NCBI RefSeq assembly: GCF_963675165.1
Contig: NC_087384.1
Coordinates: 6,069,182 to 6,133,181 of the forward strand
DNA length: 64,000 bases
Source of the DNA: Halichondria panicea
Lineage: Eukaryota > Porifera > Demospongiae > Suberitida > Halichondriidae
Direction of reading: 5' to 3'
Shown: positions 50,024-63,415 of the stretch, piece by piece
How positions within the stretch are numbered: position 1 is the first letter of the stretch
How the letters are laid out: every line of letters begins with the position of its first letter
Program-made: the position numbers and the translations under genes
The notes under the pieces: generated by a model
Databases searched by the model: none
Told to the model about the DNA's origin: nothing
The model's input: only the letters and a program-made list of their open reading frames with translations

Positions 50024-50126
50024 AGGTGTTGCATTGCCGAGAGCGTCACACTCCTTTATCAGTTGGTCAATCTTATTTTTTTGCTAATCTGTCCCCAGGG
50101 GCCGATTTGCTCTAGCCCCACTTGTT
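50024..50126 (-). pseudogene. Orphan minus-strand exon, copy B
   Basis: Corresponds to 44631-44745 (RLIKECDALG then ATP before the donor), but a base is missing near the GDRLA part, so the frame is broken. Lies between the SANBR fragment and TRAF gene 2. Confidence 0.5.
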
Positions 50127-50225
50127 TTTTATCTGTTTGTGTGTGTGGGAGCCAGATCACACGTATAATTTATAAGCCACTCAGTAAATGTAAGGGAAAA
50201 ATATAGTCATCAAAATGATGAAAAA

Positions 50226-50718
50226 TGGGCACCGTATTCACCCAAATTACCGGGACACAAAAAAATAATTACGGCTTGCAGTGTCCCTTGGAATAGAGCA
50301 AGAAAAATTACCTTAAAGTCAAAGTGTCCCTTGTATTAGGGTGTCCCGTAATAATTAGAACGAATATTTCCCCATTTAAGGTACGTACGCGGCCTCGATT
50401 CCAGGCGCTAGGCCGAGGCTAGCTCTGCAGCTAAAATGTCTTTCGTGCAGTTTAGAAGCTATGTACGCGGGTTCCATGTCTACAAAGATGTGTGGAATCC
50501 ACAAATAGGAGAACAGCTGTTGAAAAACAGGAAAATGGAAACCCAGAGGATAGTTATGCAGTTGGTGTATTCGCATGCTTTTTTTCGTAGATCGGGACGT
50601 CTAAAAATATTTACATTTCCTGTTGTTCCTTAAATATATATAGAGTGAAAAAAATTACGTAAGTTCAAAGTGTCCCTTAGAATAGAGTGTCCCGGTAATT
50701 CAGGTGAATACGTACATC
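50226..50718. mobile_element. TIR element carrying a HIRAN-like ORF
   Basis: A 493-bp insertion with ends ACCGTATTCACCCAAATTAC and GGTAATTCAGGTGAATACGT, and inner repeated GTGTCCCTT words on both sides. It is flanked by ATGAAAAA (50218-50225, 50719-50726), a possible 8-bp target duplication. The matching place upstream of TRAF gene 1 (about 44860) has no insert. It encloses the plus-strand ORF at 50436-50633. Confidence 0.72.
50436..50633 (+). CDS. HIRAN-like N-terminal fragment inside a TIR element
   Basis: 65 aa beginning MSFVQFRSYVRGFHVYKDVW then NPQIGEQLL. This pattern (RGFHVYKDxWxPxxGE) is that of the start of HIRAN-like proteins common in invertebrates. The HIRAN domain itself binds DNA ends in helicases such as HLTF. 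Only the N-terminal part is here; the remainder looks unrelated. Either a captured gene fragment or a relic of the element's own gene. Confidence 0.5.
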   Translation: MSFVQFRSYVRGFHVYKDVWNPQIGEQLLKNRKMETQRIVMQLVYSHAFFRRSGRLKIFTFPVVP

Positions 50719-51046
50719 ATGAAAAACCATCAGGTTGATCTCCCCCTTTGATTAATATAGAGCATGTGATCAATTCATTAATGACCTTTTAACCCTGTCA
50801 AACCTCTTGGATACACGCTCAGCAAGCAGAGTCTGTCAAACAAGTTGTAACAGGAATAGAACACTATTCATACAGAACTAGAAAATCAACATTTTCTGAA
50901 TTTCCCCAAAGTACAAAGTACAGTGTATTAAAGAGTGTTGTAGAAATGCCGGTCTAGTTCTAGAGGCCATTCTGACACTATAAATACAATGGAGCTCTAC
51001 TTCAATCATTACTTAGCTTATTAAATCAAGGAAAATCAAGAGCAGA

Positions 51047-52741
51047 ATGACTACCTACAGATTAGTTCGCAACCATGTCAAAGATCCAAATTTGTTTAAT
51101 AAGTTTGAATGCCCTCTCTGTAACAATCTCTTACAGAATGCCGTACAGTCAGTGTGTGGTCACTGGCTGTGTGAGAGCTGTGCAGATGAGCTAATGGCAA
51201 CTAGGTGAGTTGTAATGATAGCTAGTAGCTTATTGCCTGCTGTAGATAGACTCTTAACATTACCACATTGAAGTATAGCTCTAGATCTATATCTAATGCT
51301 AACTGAACACTAGCTATTGTGCAGCTACAATTAAATAATTTGTTCACAAGTTGTATGGTATTACTATACAACTGAATTTTTTCTACAGTTTCCCCAAGTG
51401 CCCGCGACCTGACTGCCAAGAAGACCTCAAATCAGACGGAGAACAGTGCTTCCCCGATCGCTATGTGAGGAAAGAGATTGCAAAGATGATTATTTTTTGC
51501 CCCCACAAAGACAACGGTTGCCAATGGGAGAACAAGATGGCAGACCTGGAGGCTCATCTGAAGACGTGTACATTCGCCTCTGATTTGACGTGTCCACTAG
51601 CTTCTCTAGGATGCCAACACAGACAAACAGTAAGTAGTCTGTATATACTGCATGCATGTAGTCTAGTATAAAGTATAGGCATAACAGCTAAAATGTCAGA
51701 GAGGATTGCAAACTCTTGTAACACACTCATATAGCATCTAACTATAATGTAATCTACTAAGGCTTAATTTTAAGACTGCAATTCCTTGTATCTATACTTG
51801 CTTCACTATACAACCTTATTAATTTACAGGGAACGAAAGAGGAACTACAGAAACACATTGCTGAGTTTAGAGTGGAACATCTACAGCTAATGACGGCTAT
51901 TTTGAGTGTATTACGTCCACTACTACCATCAGCACTACTACCGTCAGCACTCAGCTCTGAGAGTACTAGCGTCACCGTGGTTGAGAGAGATGGAGCCCTT
52001 ACTAGCAAAGGAAGCAAAACAAAACACTCAGAACTAAAACAGGATGACTATGGCTACCAAAGCAGAAGGATCTATAGTGATGAAGCAAGTACAACTTCTT
52101 TTGATAGTGTTACAAAAAAGGTCAAGCTTGAGCTGGACACGAGACTGACCACACAAATGAGAAAAAAAGATGAAGAGATTGATGTACTCGTAAAAAAAGT
52201 AACTAGTTTAGAGAGAGCAATGAAATCGAAACAAGCTGAGTACGAGGATAGAGACTTTCGATTATCACTGATAGAAAATAGTTCGTACGATGGCCAAATG
52301 ATCTGGAAGATCCCACAGTTCAGTCAAAGAATGGCCGACGCACAATCAGGCAAGTACACATCAATCTTCAGCCTTCCGTTTTACACGGGGAGATACGGCT
52401 ACAAGATGTGCCTCAGGCTATACATCCTAGGAGACGGTATCGGAAAGAACACTCACATGTCGCTGTTCTTTGTCATAATGAAGGGAGAGTTTGACAATAT
52501 TCTGTCATGGCCTTTCATGAACAAAGTGACCTTCAAGCTGATCAACCAGACGGGGAATAGGGACATCATAGACAGCTTCAAACCTGACCCCATGAGCAGC
52601 TCTTTCTGCAAGCCAAAGTCGGACATGAACATTGCAAGTGGTTGTCCACGTTTTGTATCTCACACTGAACTAAAGAGCGGTGGATTTATAGTAGATGACA
52701 CTCTGTTCATCAAATGCACAGTGGATTGTAGCAACTCATAA
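51047..52741 (+). CDS. TRAF-family protein 2 (RING, TRAF finger, coiled coil, MATH)
   Basis: Exons 51047-51204, 51389-51629 and 51830-52741, 436 aa. Same layout as TRAF gene 1: RING (FECPLCNNLLQ, CGHWLCESC), TRAF finger (CPHKDNGCQWENK, HLKTCTF), coiled coil and MATH domain. The MATH part differs from TRAF gene 1 at about four positions in 156, and even the 3' flank is nearly identical for several hundred bases. The finger and the linker before the coiled coil differ more, with an extra LPSALLPSAL repeat and HSELKQ. This suggests recent duplication with gene conversion at the 3' end. Confidence 0.92.
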
Positions 52742-53008
52742 CTAGGATCTTAACTTATCTATAGGACACAATTAAATCAATATCTTGTGTCCATCTTTTT
52801 TCCCGCATATTATCACCTGCATTGATTTATTGTTATTGTTTGCATTTACTATCACTTATTGCTCATTTTTCTACTTTTAAGCTAACATAATTTAATTTAA
52901 AAATTATTATGATTAGTTCCGGGAAGTTATCGTACTAGGAAATGCCCATTATATAGAAAATGTGTTATCAATACTATAATTATATTGAGACAAATTAATG
53001 TGTAGGGT

Positions 53009-53230
53009 TACCGTATAGCGGGTATATTTCGAGGGTGTAAATGTTTGCCATTTTCGCTGATTCAGCTTGTATCACGAATATTTATACCCACGAAGACTGC
53101 TATTTTGCGGAAACCTTTCTGCATATGAGTTCAGTACTTGAACCCAAATTCAGTAGCTGTGCTGGTATTACTGTGAATACCGTATAGCAGGTATGTTTCG
53201 AGGGTATAAACTTTCGCGGAATGACCGTTA
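53009..53230. mobile_element. CGTATAGCG-type MITE, partly inverted
   Basis: The left part matches 47382-47500. From about 53123 onward the sequence is the reverse complement of the right half of that element plus about 60 bp of its flank (TGAGTTCAGTACTTGAACCC, GAATACCGTATAGCAGGTAT). A local inversion of about 105 bp therefore separates the two TRAF 3' flanks. Confidence 0.8.
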
Positions 53231-53253
53231 GCCACTAAAAAAAATAAGTGTGA

Positions 53254-53595
53254 TCATGCACTCACACAAATGCTGATGATAGGGCACCCACAAATGGAAG
53301 TTTTTCCCTCTGTTTCTTTGAAGCTCTGAGTAAAGTTCACTTTAACCTCAGCCTTAGGCAGTTCCTTCTTGAGTAGCTGCGTATCGTCTGTTGGTAAGTG
53401 GGGTCCTTTTCTGAGCTGATACGGTTGAGATTTTTCGTGTCTATTTTTCTTTTCGGTGGCTTTCCTTGGACTCAGTTTTTGAACAATCTGTGACTGTTTC
53501 TCTATTCCAGAAAATTCATAGTCTTCGTCTTGATCACCTGCTATTTGTGGCGGTGGTCTCACTCTCTGCATGGGTGCCAATTTTAGATTACTCAA
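53254..53595 (-). CDS. Hypothetical basic protein, ORF of 113 aa
   Basis: An open frame with a strongly hydrophilic, charged composition (GDQDEDYEFSGIEKQSQIVQ, LSPRKATEKKNRHEKSQPYQ). It lies in sequence unique to this place, between the rearranged MITE and the next SANBR fragment. No family is recognised. It may be an exon of a larger gene or part of an inserted element. Confidence 0.3.
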   Translation of the reverse strand: MSNLKLAPMQRVRPPPQIAGDQDEDYEFSGIEKQSQIVQKLSPRKATEKKNRHEKSQPYQLRKGPHLPTDDTQLLKKELPKAEVKVNFTQSFKETEGKTSICGCPIISICVSA

Positions 53596-53929
53596 TAGAA
53601 TTGTCTTGTAGACTACCGCATGTAGACCACTTGAATCGCCCCCACCAGGACATAAAGAGAATTAAGGACTGGAGCATCTAAATAAGTCACCAAACTCCAA
53701 CAATTCATGGTTTTCGCTGATCAAGCATCTACATTCTGTATGACAACTTGCCCTCAATTGTTTTGTCCCAAAATATGTATAAACCTTTTTTAGATATTAA
53801 AAAAACAGTAAATTAAAGTGAAATATGTATCTAATTCCCTGATGCATTCACATTATAGCTAGATGTACAGAGATTAATATTGGGAATGTTGTATTTGCAG
53901 TGCACCAAAGCCTTTTCTAGGTATTGTTA

Positions 53930-55165
53930 CATTGCACAAGATAATTATTCTCCTCTCTTAGTAATCTATGCATGGGATTACCTCATGACAAAAAATGGCA
54001 GATATGGCACCGTATAGGTGATCATGTGACTGTGTGTGCTGTGAACTCATTGACTGTGCAGGTTTCCCCCTCCTGTGGAATGGATTTGGGACAGTCGCAA
54101 GTCCCCAGAGATGGAATCAGGACATGCAAAGGGAAAGTGGTGAGTGCTCGTGCAAAGCAGCAAGGGCATATAAAAGAGAGAGGACATGCAACAGCTTGCA
54201 AGCAAAAGCTAAAAAGGTGACAGTAATATCTAGATGCTTGTGTATTATAGTACAGACTGAGTATATCCGGTTTGTGGCTTTGGTTTTTGCTCGCACGTAG
54301 GGTTGACAGTCAATTGCATGCCCTCTTACTTTTTATACGCCCTTGACAGAAGACTGAAGTAAACATTGGTTATTTCCAGTAGTATATATCAATTAGTTCG
54401 ACCATTTCAAACCACAAGCATTCAAGAATCATATAGTTCAAACAGGTTCGAAATGGTCGAAGTACCCTAAATCCAAATAAAGAGTTGAATACATGCACAG
54501 ACGGCACTGGCAGGGCCTACTTTAATTGATGTGTACTCCAAAATGTCTGACATTTCAATGACATTCCGGTGACAATTGCATCACTGCAATGAGTCTATAT
54601 TGTTCTTTCCCTCCACCCCACCCTAATGTAAGAACAGCTAATAAACATACACTGCATGTAATTGAAACTTTTTTGATCTCAATCGCATGTTCATGGAACA
54701 TATACATGTGGTGCTATTACTACTTTTATCTCCCTCTACATATACCCTATACACAGATGAGAGACGTCTGCATGGCTGCACTGGAGGCCCATGAGAGGCT
54801 GGTATGGCCGGAGGAATGTTCTCACGGCTAGAGTTCAGTTTAGAGCTCAGCAGGCGGCAAGGACTCTATACATGGACAACACTCCAGAAACATGTAAGTC
54901 TACTACCGCATGCATAAAGTAGTGTAGCAAGTATAATTCAATGCTATGAATGTTCTGTTTGTTGATTATTCTGTGCATGGGGGCCATTTTCACACTGCAT
55001 TCTAAATTGTACATTCCATGCACTGTTTTACGTTTTACACGTGATTAGTATTGTACTGGCCATGCATGCATGCATGCATGCAGCAGAGTTCATGTCATGA
55101 CGTTTTCCCTCTCTCTCTCCAGATCTCAGGGGTCCGTCGGGTAGAAGGCATGCACTTTTAATAAA
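53930..55165 (+). pseudogene. SANBR: SANBR exons 13-16 fragment
   Basis: A degenerate exon 13 (from 53962), exon 14 at 54062-54139 with one extra C that shifts the frame, exon 15 at 54757-54893 with a large internal deletion, and exon 16 around 55123-55160. The introns retain the SANBR intron-14 signature (GGTTCGAAATGGTCGAA). Nothing upstream of exon 13 is present. It begins the third [SANBR tail, orphan exon, TRAF] unit. Confidence 0.85.
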
Positions 55166-55398
55166 GATAGATTGACTCAATTGATCTAGATTCCAACAAA
55201 AATTTGAGCAATTTTTTTTTCCGCACATTATAGCCAATGGTTGCCATTCTTTTTTAGTAGAAACGATGATTTAACCCTAACACATCCGTATGTGAATATT
55301 TATGTGACAATGAGCAAACTAGTTTTACTATAGTGATTGGGAATAGTACATGCATTGTTATCTATACAGTAATTACAAATAATCTTGAATCAACTCAC

Positions 55399-55520
55399 GG
55401 GTGTTGCCCTGACGAGAGAGTCACACTCCTTTATCAGTCGACTCGATCTTTCTCCTCTTGCTAACCCATCCCCAAGAAGCAACTGACCGAGGGTGCTTTT
55501 TGCCACACTTCTCCCACCTC
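55399..55520 (-). CDS. Orphan minus-strand exon, copy C
   Basis: The best-preserved copy: VAKSTLGQLLLGDGLARGER then SSRLIKECDSLVRATP up to the GTGAGT donor. Still open, no domain recognised. No partner exons were identified, although its conservation across three copies suggests it was coding. Confidence 0.4.
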
Positions 55521-55835
55521 TACTTTAACTCTAGGAAAACTGACCCTCGAAATAAGAGTTATATTTAAAGTACCAACATCAATATTGCATTGAATTTCTA
55601 AGGGTGTGGTCCCTTGTGTATGCATGATCCCTGTTTGCATGGGTATGATTTTCTGATAGGATTTTCATTATCTGATACTTCCTTTTGTGAGGAGAGTATA
55701 GATTCCTTGTGTGTTTTTTGAGGGTCTCTTTCTGCACTGTCAGCATTTTTTGGGGTCGCAGTTTTGGTACAGCCCATCTAAATTTACACTGGCTAATTTG
55801 TCAGAGTAGTACACACTATACAGGGGGGGGGTTTG

Positions 55836-55933
55836 TAGGGTTAGGGTTGGTTATAGTGCTATAGTGCACTCCTGGGTTGAGGGGTTGATGGGTTAGGGTT
55901 ATGGGTTAGGGTTAGGGTTAGGGGTTAGGGTTG
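55836..55933. repeat. Degenerate TTAGGG-type repeat
   Basis: Several GGGTTAGGGTTAGGG runs mixed with GGGTTGATGGG and GGGTTATGGG over about 100 bp. TTAGGG is the telomere repeat of most animals, so this is an interstitial telomere-like tract or a simple repeat resembling one. It lies between the SANBR fragment and TRAF gene 3. Confidence 0.7.
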
Positions 55934-56163
55934 ATGACAAAATTTCCCAAAATTGGGGTGTAACCACGTGCAATCCCATGCCTAGGGAATGTCCCAAAGT
56001 TATTGATTAAGGTTGGGAATGGAATGTCCTAGCTAAATTTCATGAACATTTTTATATAAAAGTTTAGGCACATTACTATTGCACCAAACTCTAGAAAGAG
56101 TAGAGAATATAAACTAGACCAGACAAACAAGGTGGGATTGTATCAAGTTTTTATCAAAGTAGC

Positions 56164-57818
56164 ATGGCAGGCTATAAAATTGTTTGCAACATAGTACAGA
56201 ACTCAGATATGTTGGACAAGTATACTTGCCCTCACTGCCACCATCTCTGCAAGGATGCTGTACAGTCAGTGTGTGGTCACTGGCTGTGTGAGAGCTGTGC
56301 AGATGAGCTAATGGCAACTAGGTGAGTTGCAATGGCTTTAATATTTTACATAGATCTATATGCATGACTGTCTAGATATTAAAACAAAACACAGCTATAT
56401 ACTTAGCTCAGTATAATAACTGCACAGCTATAGTTGTTTATTGTTAATTATGTTGTATTACTACTATATAGATGGACTATACTTATTGTTACTCCACTGA
56501 TACACATGCAGTTCCCCCAAGTGCCCGCGACCTGACTGCCAAGAAGACCTTAATTCAGATGGAGACCAGTGCTTCCCTGATCGGTTTGTGAGGAGAGAGA
56601 TTGCAAGGATGATGGTCCTCTGCCCCTACAAGGAGAACGGTTGCCAATGGGAGGACAAGACGGTAGCATTGGAGGCTCATCTGAAGACGTGTACATTTGC
56701 CTCTGATTTGACGTGTCCACTAGCTCCACTAGGATGCCAACACAGCCAAACCGTAAGTATAGCTTATTAAGTGGGCATAACAACTAAGATGTTATAGAGG
56801 ATTGGGCATGCATGCATCATATATAGCATCAAATGTTTGTATTAATGACGTTGCAATTCCTTGTATATATATACTTTGCTTCACTATACAACCTTCAAGT
56901 ATTAATTATTCACAGGGAACAAAAGAGGAACTACAGAAGCACATTGCTGAGTGTGAAGTAGAGCATCTACAGCTAATGGCTACTATTTTGAGTGTATTAC
57001 GCCCTCTACTACCGTCAGCCATCAGCTCTGAGAGGACTAGCGTGGTTGAGAGAGATGGAGCCCTTACTAGTAAAGGAAGCAAAACGAAACACTCATCACT
57101 AAAACACAATGACTATGGCTACCAAAGCAGAAATGCAAGGATTTATAGCGATGAGGCAAGTACAGCTGCTTTCGCTAGTGTTACCGAAACAGTCAAGCTT
57201 GAGCTGGACACAAAGCTGACCATACAAATGAGAAAAAAAGATGAAGAGATTGATATACTCGTAAAAAAAGTAACTAGTTTAGAGAGAGCAATAAAATCAA
57301 AACAAGCCGAGTACGAGGATAGAGACTTTCGATTATCACTGATAGAAAATAGTTCCCACGATGGCCAAATGATATGGAAAATCCCGCAGTTCAGTCAGAG
57401 AATGGCCGACGCACAATCAGGCAAGTACACATCAATCTTCAGCCTTCCGTTTCACACAGGGAGATACGGCTACAAGATGTGCCTCAGGCTATACATCCTA
57501 GGAGACGGTATTGGAAAGAACACTCACATGTCGCTCTTCTTTGTGATCATGAAGGGAGAATTTGACAACATTCTGCAATGGCCTTTCACGAATAAAGTGA
57601 CTTTCAAAGTGATCAACCAGATGGGGAATAGGGACATCATTGACAGCTTCAAACCTGACCCCATGAGCAGCTCGTTCCGCAAGCCAAAATCTGACATGAA
57701 CATTGCAAGTGGTTGTCCACGTTTTGTGACTCACACTGAACTAAAGAGTGGTGGTTTTATAGTAGAGGACACACTGTTCATCAAATCCACAGTGGACTGT
57801 AGCAACTCGATAATCTAG
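56164..57818 (+). CDS. TRAF-family protein 3 (RING, TRAF finger, coiled coil, MATH)
   Basis: Exons 56164-56321, 56512-56752 and 56916-57818, 433 aa. The first exon is the most diverged of the three (MAGYKIVCNIVQNSDMLDKY), with RING ligands CPHCHHLC and CGHWLCESC kept. The finger (CPYKENGCQWEDK), coiled coil and MATH domain (IWKIPQFSQRMADAQSGKYT) are intact, ending CSNSII. The 3' flank is unlike that of TRAF genes 1 and 2, so this is the older branch of the triplication. Confidence 0.92.
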
Positions 57819-58543
57819 AAGCAATGAATCAACATTTTATCAATTTTTTTAATATTTTAACCGGCATTTACTATTTATCGTTATTGTTTAATTTTTCTGT
57901 TTTGACATGTTTTAATCTCTGAATAATTGTTATGATTAGTCAGTCATGGGAAGTTATCGTACCAGGGAATGCCCATAGCTATAGTCATCAATGCTATGAT
58001 GGATACCAAGACAAGAGTAGATTATAACTTGAGAGTATCTATACTCTTGTGGCTACACAATTGCATTTGATCATATGTATGTAGGCTTATTCACACACAC
58101 AGTATACATGTATACAGCTATAATATCCAGATACATGCACTCATGATCAATATAATTTCCTGAGTGCAAATTATTACATGCACAACATCAACACAGCTAC
58201 TGAATATCATTAACAAAATTAATTATGTTTTGCATTACAACAGGTTGCATGGGTCAGAGGCATGGATCTCCATATATTTGGATACTGTTAGGCCCTGATA
58301 AATTATGCTTTTTTTCACCTTATTTTATTCTTGAATTCTTGAAAAATGTGCCCATTATTCTCAAAAAAATCCAATTATTTGACGGCGGGCTAACGCCCCC
58401 ATGTTTTGTCCCTGAAATTTACCTGGGGAAGTTGGCACCTATGCCAACAGTGGGGCCAGTATACAGGTATTTACTGATATATAGAACAGTATTGTTTTTA
58501 TCAGCTAACTAAATTTATTTTTTATTTTTATTTTTTAATTTAG
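57819..58543. other. Intergenic or intron, no supported feature
   Basis: AT-rich. One open frame near 58225-58512 has no coding character. It probably includes the upstream intron of the death-domain NTPase copy, whose earlier exons are missing. Confidence 0.35.
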
Positions 58544-60768
58544 ACTCTCCTTCTAAAGTGATCAACATTCCTATTCGGTGGTACGTGCTGGAAATGTCAC
58601 TAAAAGAAATGTCAAGTCGTCTGAACAGAAAAGTGTTGAGCAAGCAAGAGTGTCTGGAAGTCGCAAAGCAAATACATATCGAAGAAGATGCCCTTGTGGA
58701 CGCTTTGAAATTATTTCACAAACAACACATTTTTCACTACTATGTCGACATCTTGCCTGACATTGTCTTCACTAGCCCTCAAGTTCTCCTGGACAAGCTG
58801 ACAGAGTTGGTCAAGGAAGCATACAATAAAAGGATTAAATCAACAGCCACTACGTACTGGACAGGATCAACTTTCGAAAGGAAAATGGCAAAAATTTCAA
58901 AATAATGGAATCATAACACTAGAGTTTGTTGAAGATTTTTATAAGCACTACGTGAAAGGATTGTTTTCTCCACCCGATCTCCTCAAATTATTTATGAGAC
59001 ATCTCATTTTAACACCATTTTCGCCTACAAATTTCGAAATAGATTTCACATCACGTACGGCTCAGTACTTCATGCCCTCACTTTTGGATATGCTTCCACA
59101 AGACAAATTAATGGAATATCGTGTTGTGTCTGTTTTAGCGAGTCCGTTGTTAATTAGATTCCCTAATGATTGGCCACGTGCAGGAGTGTTTTATTGCCTT
59201 CAAGTTTATCTAATTCATCAGTTGGGTTGGAAGCTTCTGCTTATTAGGGGAAAGCCGAAACTAATTGCTCAGAATTGTGTACTGTTGTCTCCTCCTGACA
59301 GTAGTTGCCGGGTTACTCTGATCATACTCTTTTTCGATTGTTAAAGTACACGTGAATGGAAGAAAAAATGTTTGTTCCGCAATGTGTCCAATAATTCGCA
59401 ATCAAATTGATACCGGAATACATGCTTCTTGTCAATTACTTCGATACAGTGAGGAGCAACTACAGTTAGCTTTCTTTTGTCCTTGTACACTTTCTTCTTT
59501 ACCACATTCTGAGGAGGTTCCTCATTTCCATGCCGCAGAACTCTTGAAAGACGACAATCTAAGATGCACTTTTGACGAGAGTATCACATCAGAGGTCCAG
59601 TCTGAAGAAATGATCTGGTTCCAGAATACAGGTATGTAACTATTAGTGATTGCAACAATGTGTATTTGTGTTGTGTTATGTTCTTATACGTGCAGCACCG
59701 GCTACTGGGCACACTGTAGGATCATCTTCTCACCCAGTGGGCACAGTTTTTCAACAGCTGATGGACCAATATCAGCTTAGTACTACTGCCCAAGCCCATG
59801 AGCTGAAAAAAGAAGATGCTGTGTCTTCATCGCCACTCAACTGTGCCTCTGCAACTGTAAGCATGCAGTAAACAAAATGTAGCATGAAATGTAAATATCA
59901 ACAATATCCCTCGACAAACGAGCTGGAAGCGAGGGTATGAAAAAATGTTTGTGATCTTTGATCTTTTGGACCGAAACACAAGTACCTTTAACTATGGTGT
60001 GTTTTCAGACTTAGAAGTTAGCATTATGTGTTATTAACTAACGACTTGAGTCGTTTAACCTCTGCTACACACTACAAGAATCTTTGCAAAATCAACAACA
60101 ACGTTGATGGTAGTCGGCATAAAATTTGTCAAAATATGAGTGTGGTTGAGCATTCCTTATAATTAGTTGACCAATATATGCGATTCCAAATGATGTAGGG
60201 AACACTCATGCAGCCCCTCAATGTTCTTTGTTCTTGTGTTGATTATAATTATACATGTGGTGTTTAATTGTGATTGTATTATCTGAAGTTTCATTCAATA
60301 CAGGAAATTCCCAACACATCTGTTGGAGAGGGATCACTTCGAGGGATGTCCGTGGCACGAGGGCAGGAACACACTACTGAATAAGCAGCTCTGTCACATG
60401 CCACAGAAGTAGATGCCCTACTATCAAGCAATGGATTGACGTGCAAAGACGGGAATAGGGAGTGCAGAGATAAACATATTTTCGAAATTTCACTGCAGCT
60501 GGAACAATGGGAGCTAGTAGCAACGCGGCTGGGATTAACGCCAGCTGAAATTGAAGCCATCGAATATAATAATCGGACTATAGAAATGATGAGATATAAC
60601 ACTCTTAAAAAATGGAAATCTAAGGCTCTACTCAGTGGAGCAGCTACTTATCGAATTCTACTACAAGCATTGTTGGATTGTGGCTGCAATGACCAAGCAA
60701 AGCGAGTGTGCTCACTACTCAAGGAATCACTAGAACGTCAACATAAAATTCTTAAAATAGAGAATTAG
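58544..60768 (+). pseudogene. COR-like / death-domain gene, disabled copy 2
   Basis: From AG at 58543 the exon reads INIPIRWYVLEMSLKEMSSR, KQECLEVAKQIHI, KLFHKQHIFHYYVDILPDIV and FTSPQVLLDKLTELV, which is COR-like. At 58903-58905 it meets a stop, and the next frame continues NNGIITLEFVEDFYKHYVKG into the same C-terminal region as copy 1. This copy breaks again near 59330 (TTTTTCGATTGTTAAAG). The linker exon is 59696-59856 and the last death-domain exon 60304-60768 (EQWELVATRLGLTPAEIEAI) has TAA (CTGAATAAG) where copy 1 has CAA. P-loop, first death domains and the middle death-domain exon are absent. Copy 1 keeps the P-loop but lacks COR, so the two are complementary remnants. Confidence 0.75.
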
Positions 60769-60937
60769 ACCCCAAAACATTATTATATGTGTGTGTTTAT
60801 TTTTATCATAACCCACATACTCGTTAATATAATAAGGAAAAGGTCAGCTATTGTAAAAGTCAAAAACTGTAACAAAAAAGCATTGCAAATAGTGGGAGGG
60901 GCTACCTTGCAAAAGCCATTCCCAATTAAATCGGAGA

Positions 60938-63415
<2,478 letters not shown>

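Noticed and set aside
50376-50576. Minus-strand ORF in the 50.2-50.7 kb element
   Set aside because: Shadow of the HIRAN-like frame on the other strand.
58225-58512. 95-aa open frame upstream of the COR-like exon
   Set aside because: AT-rich, no domain, no match to paralogous loci, and it does not join the next exon in phase.
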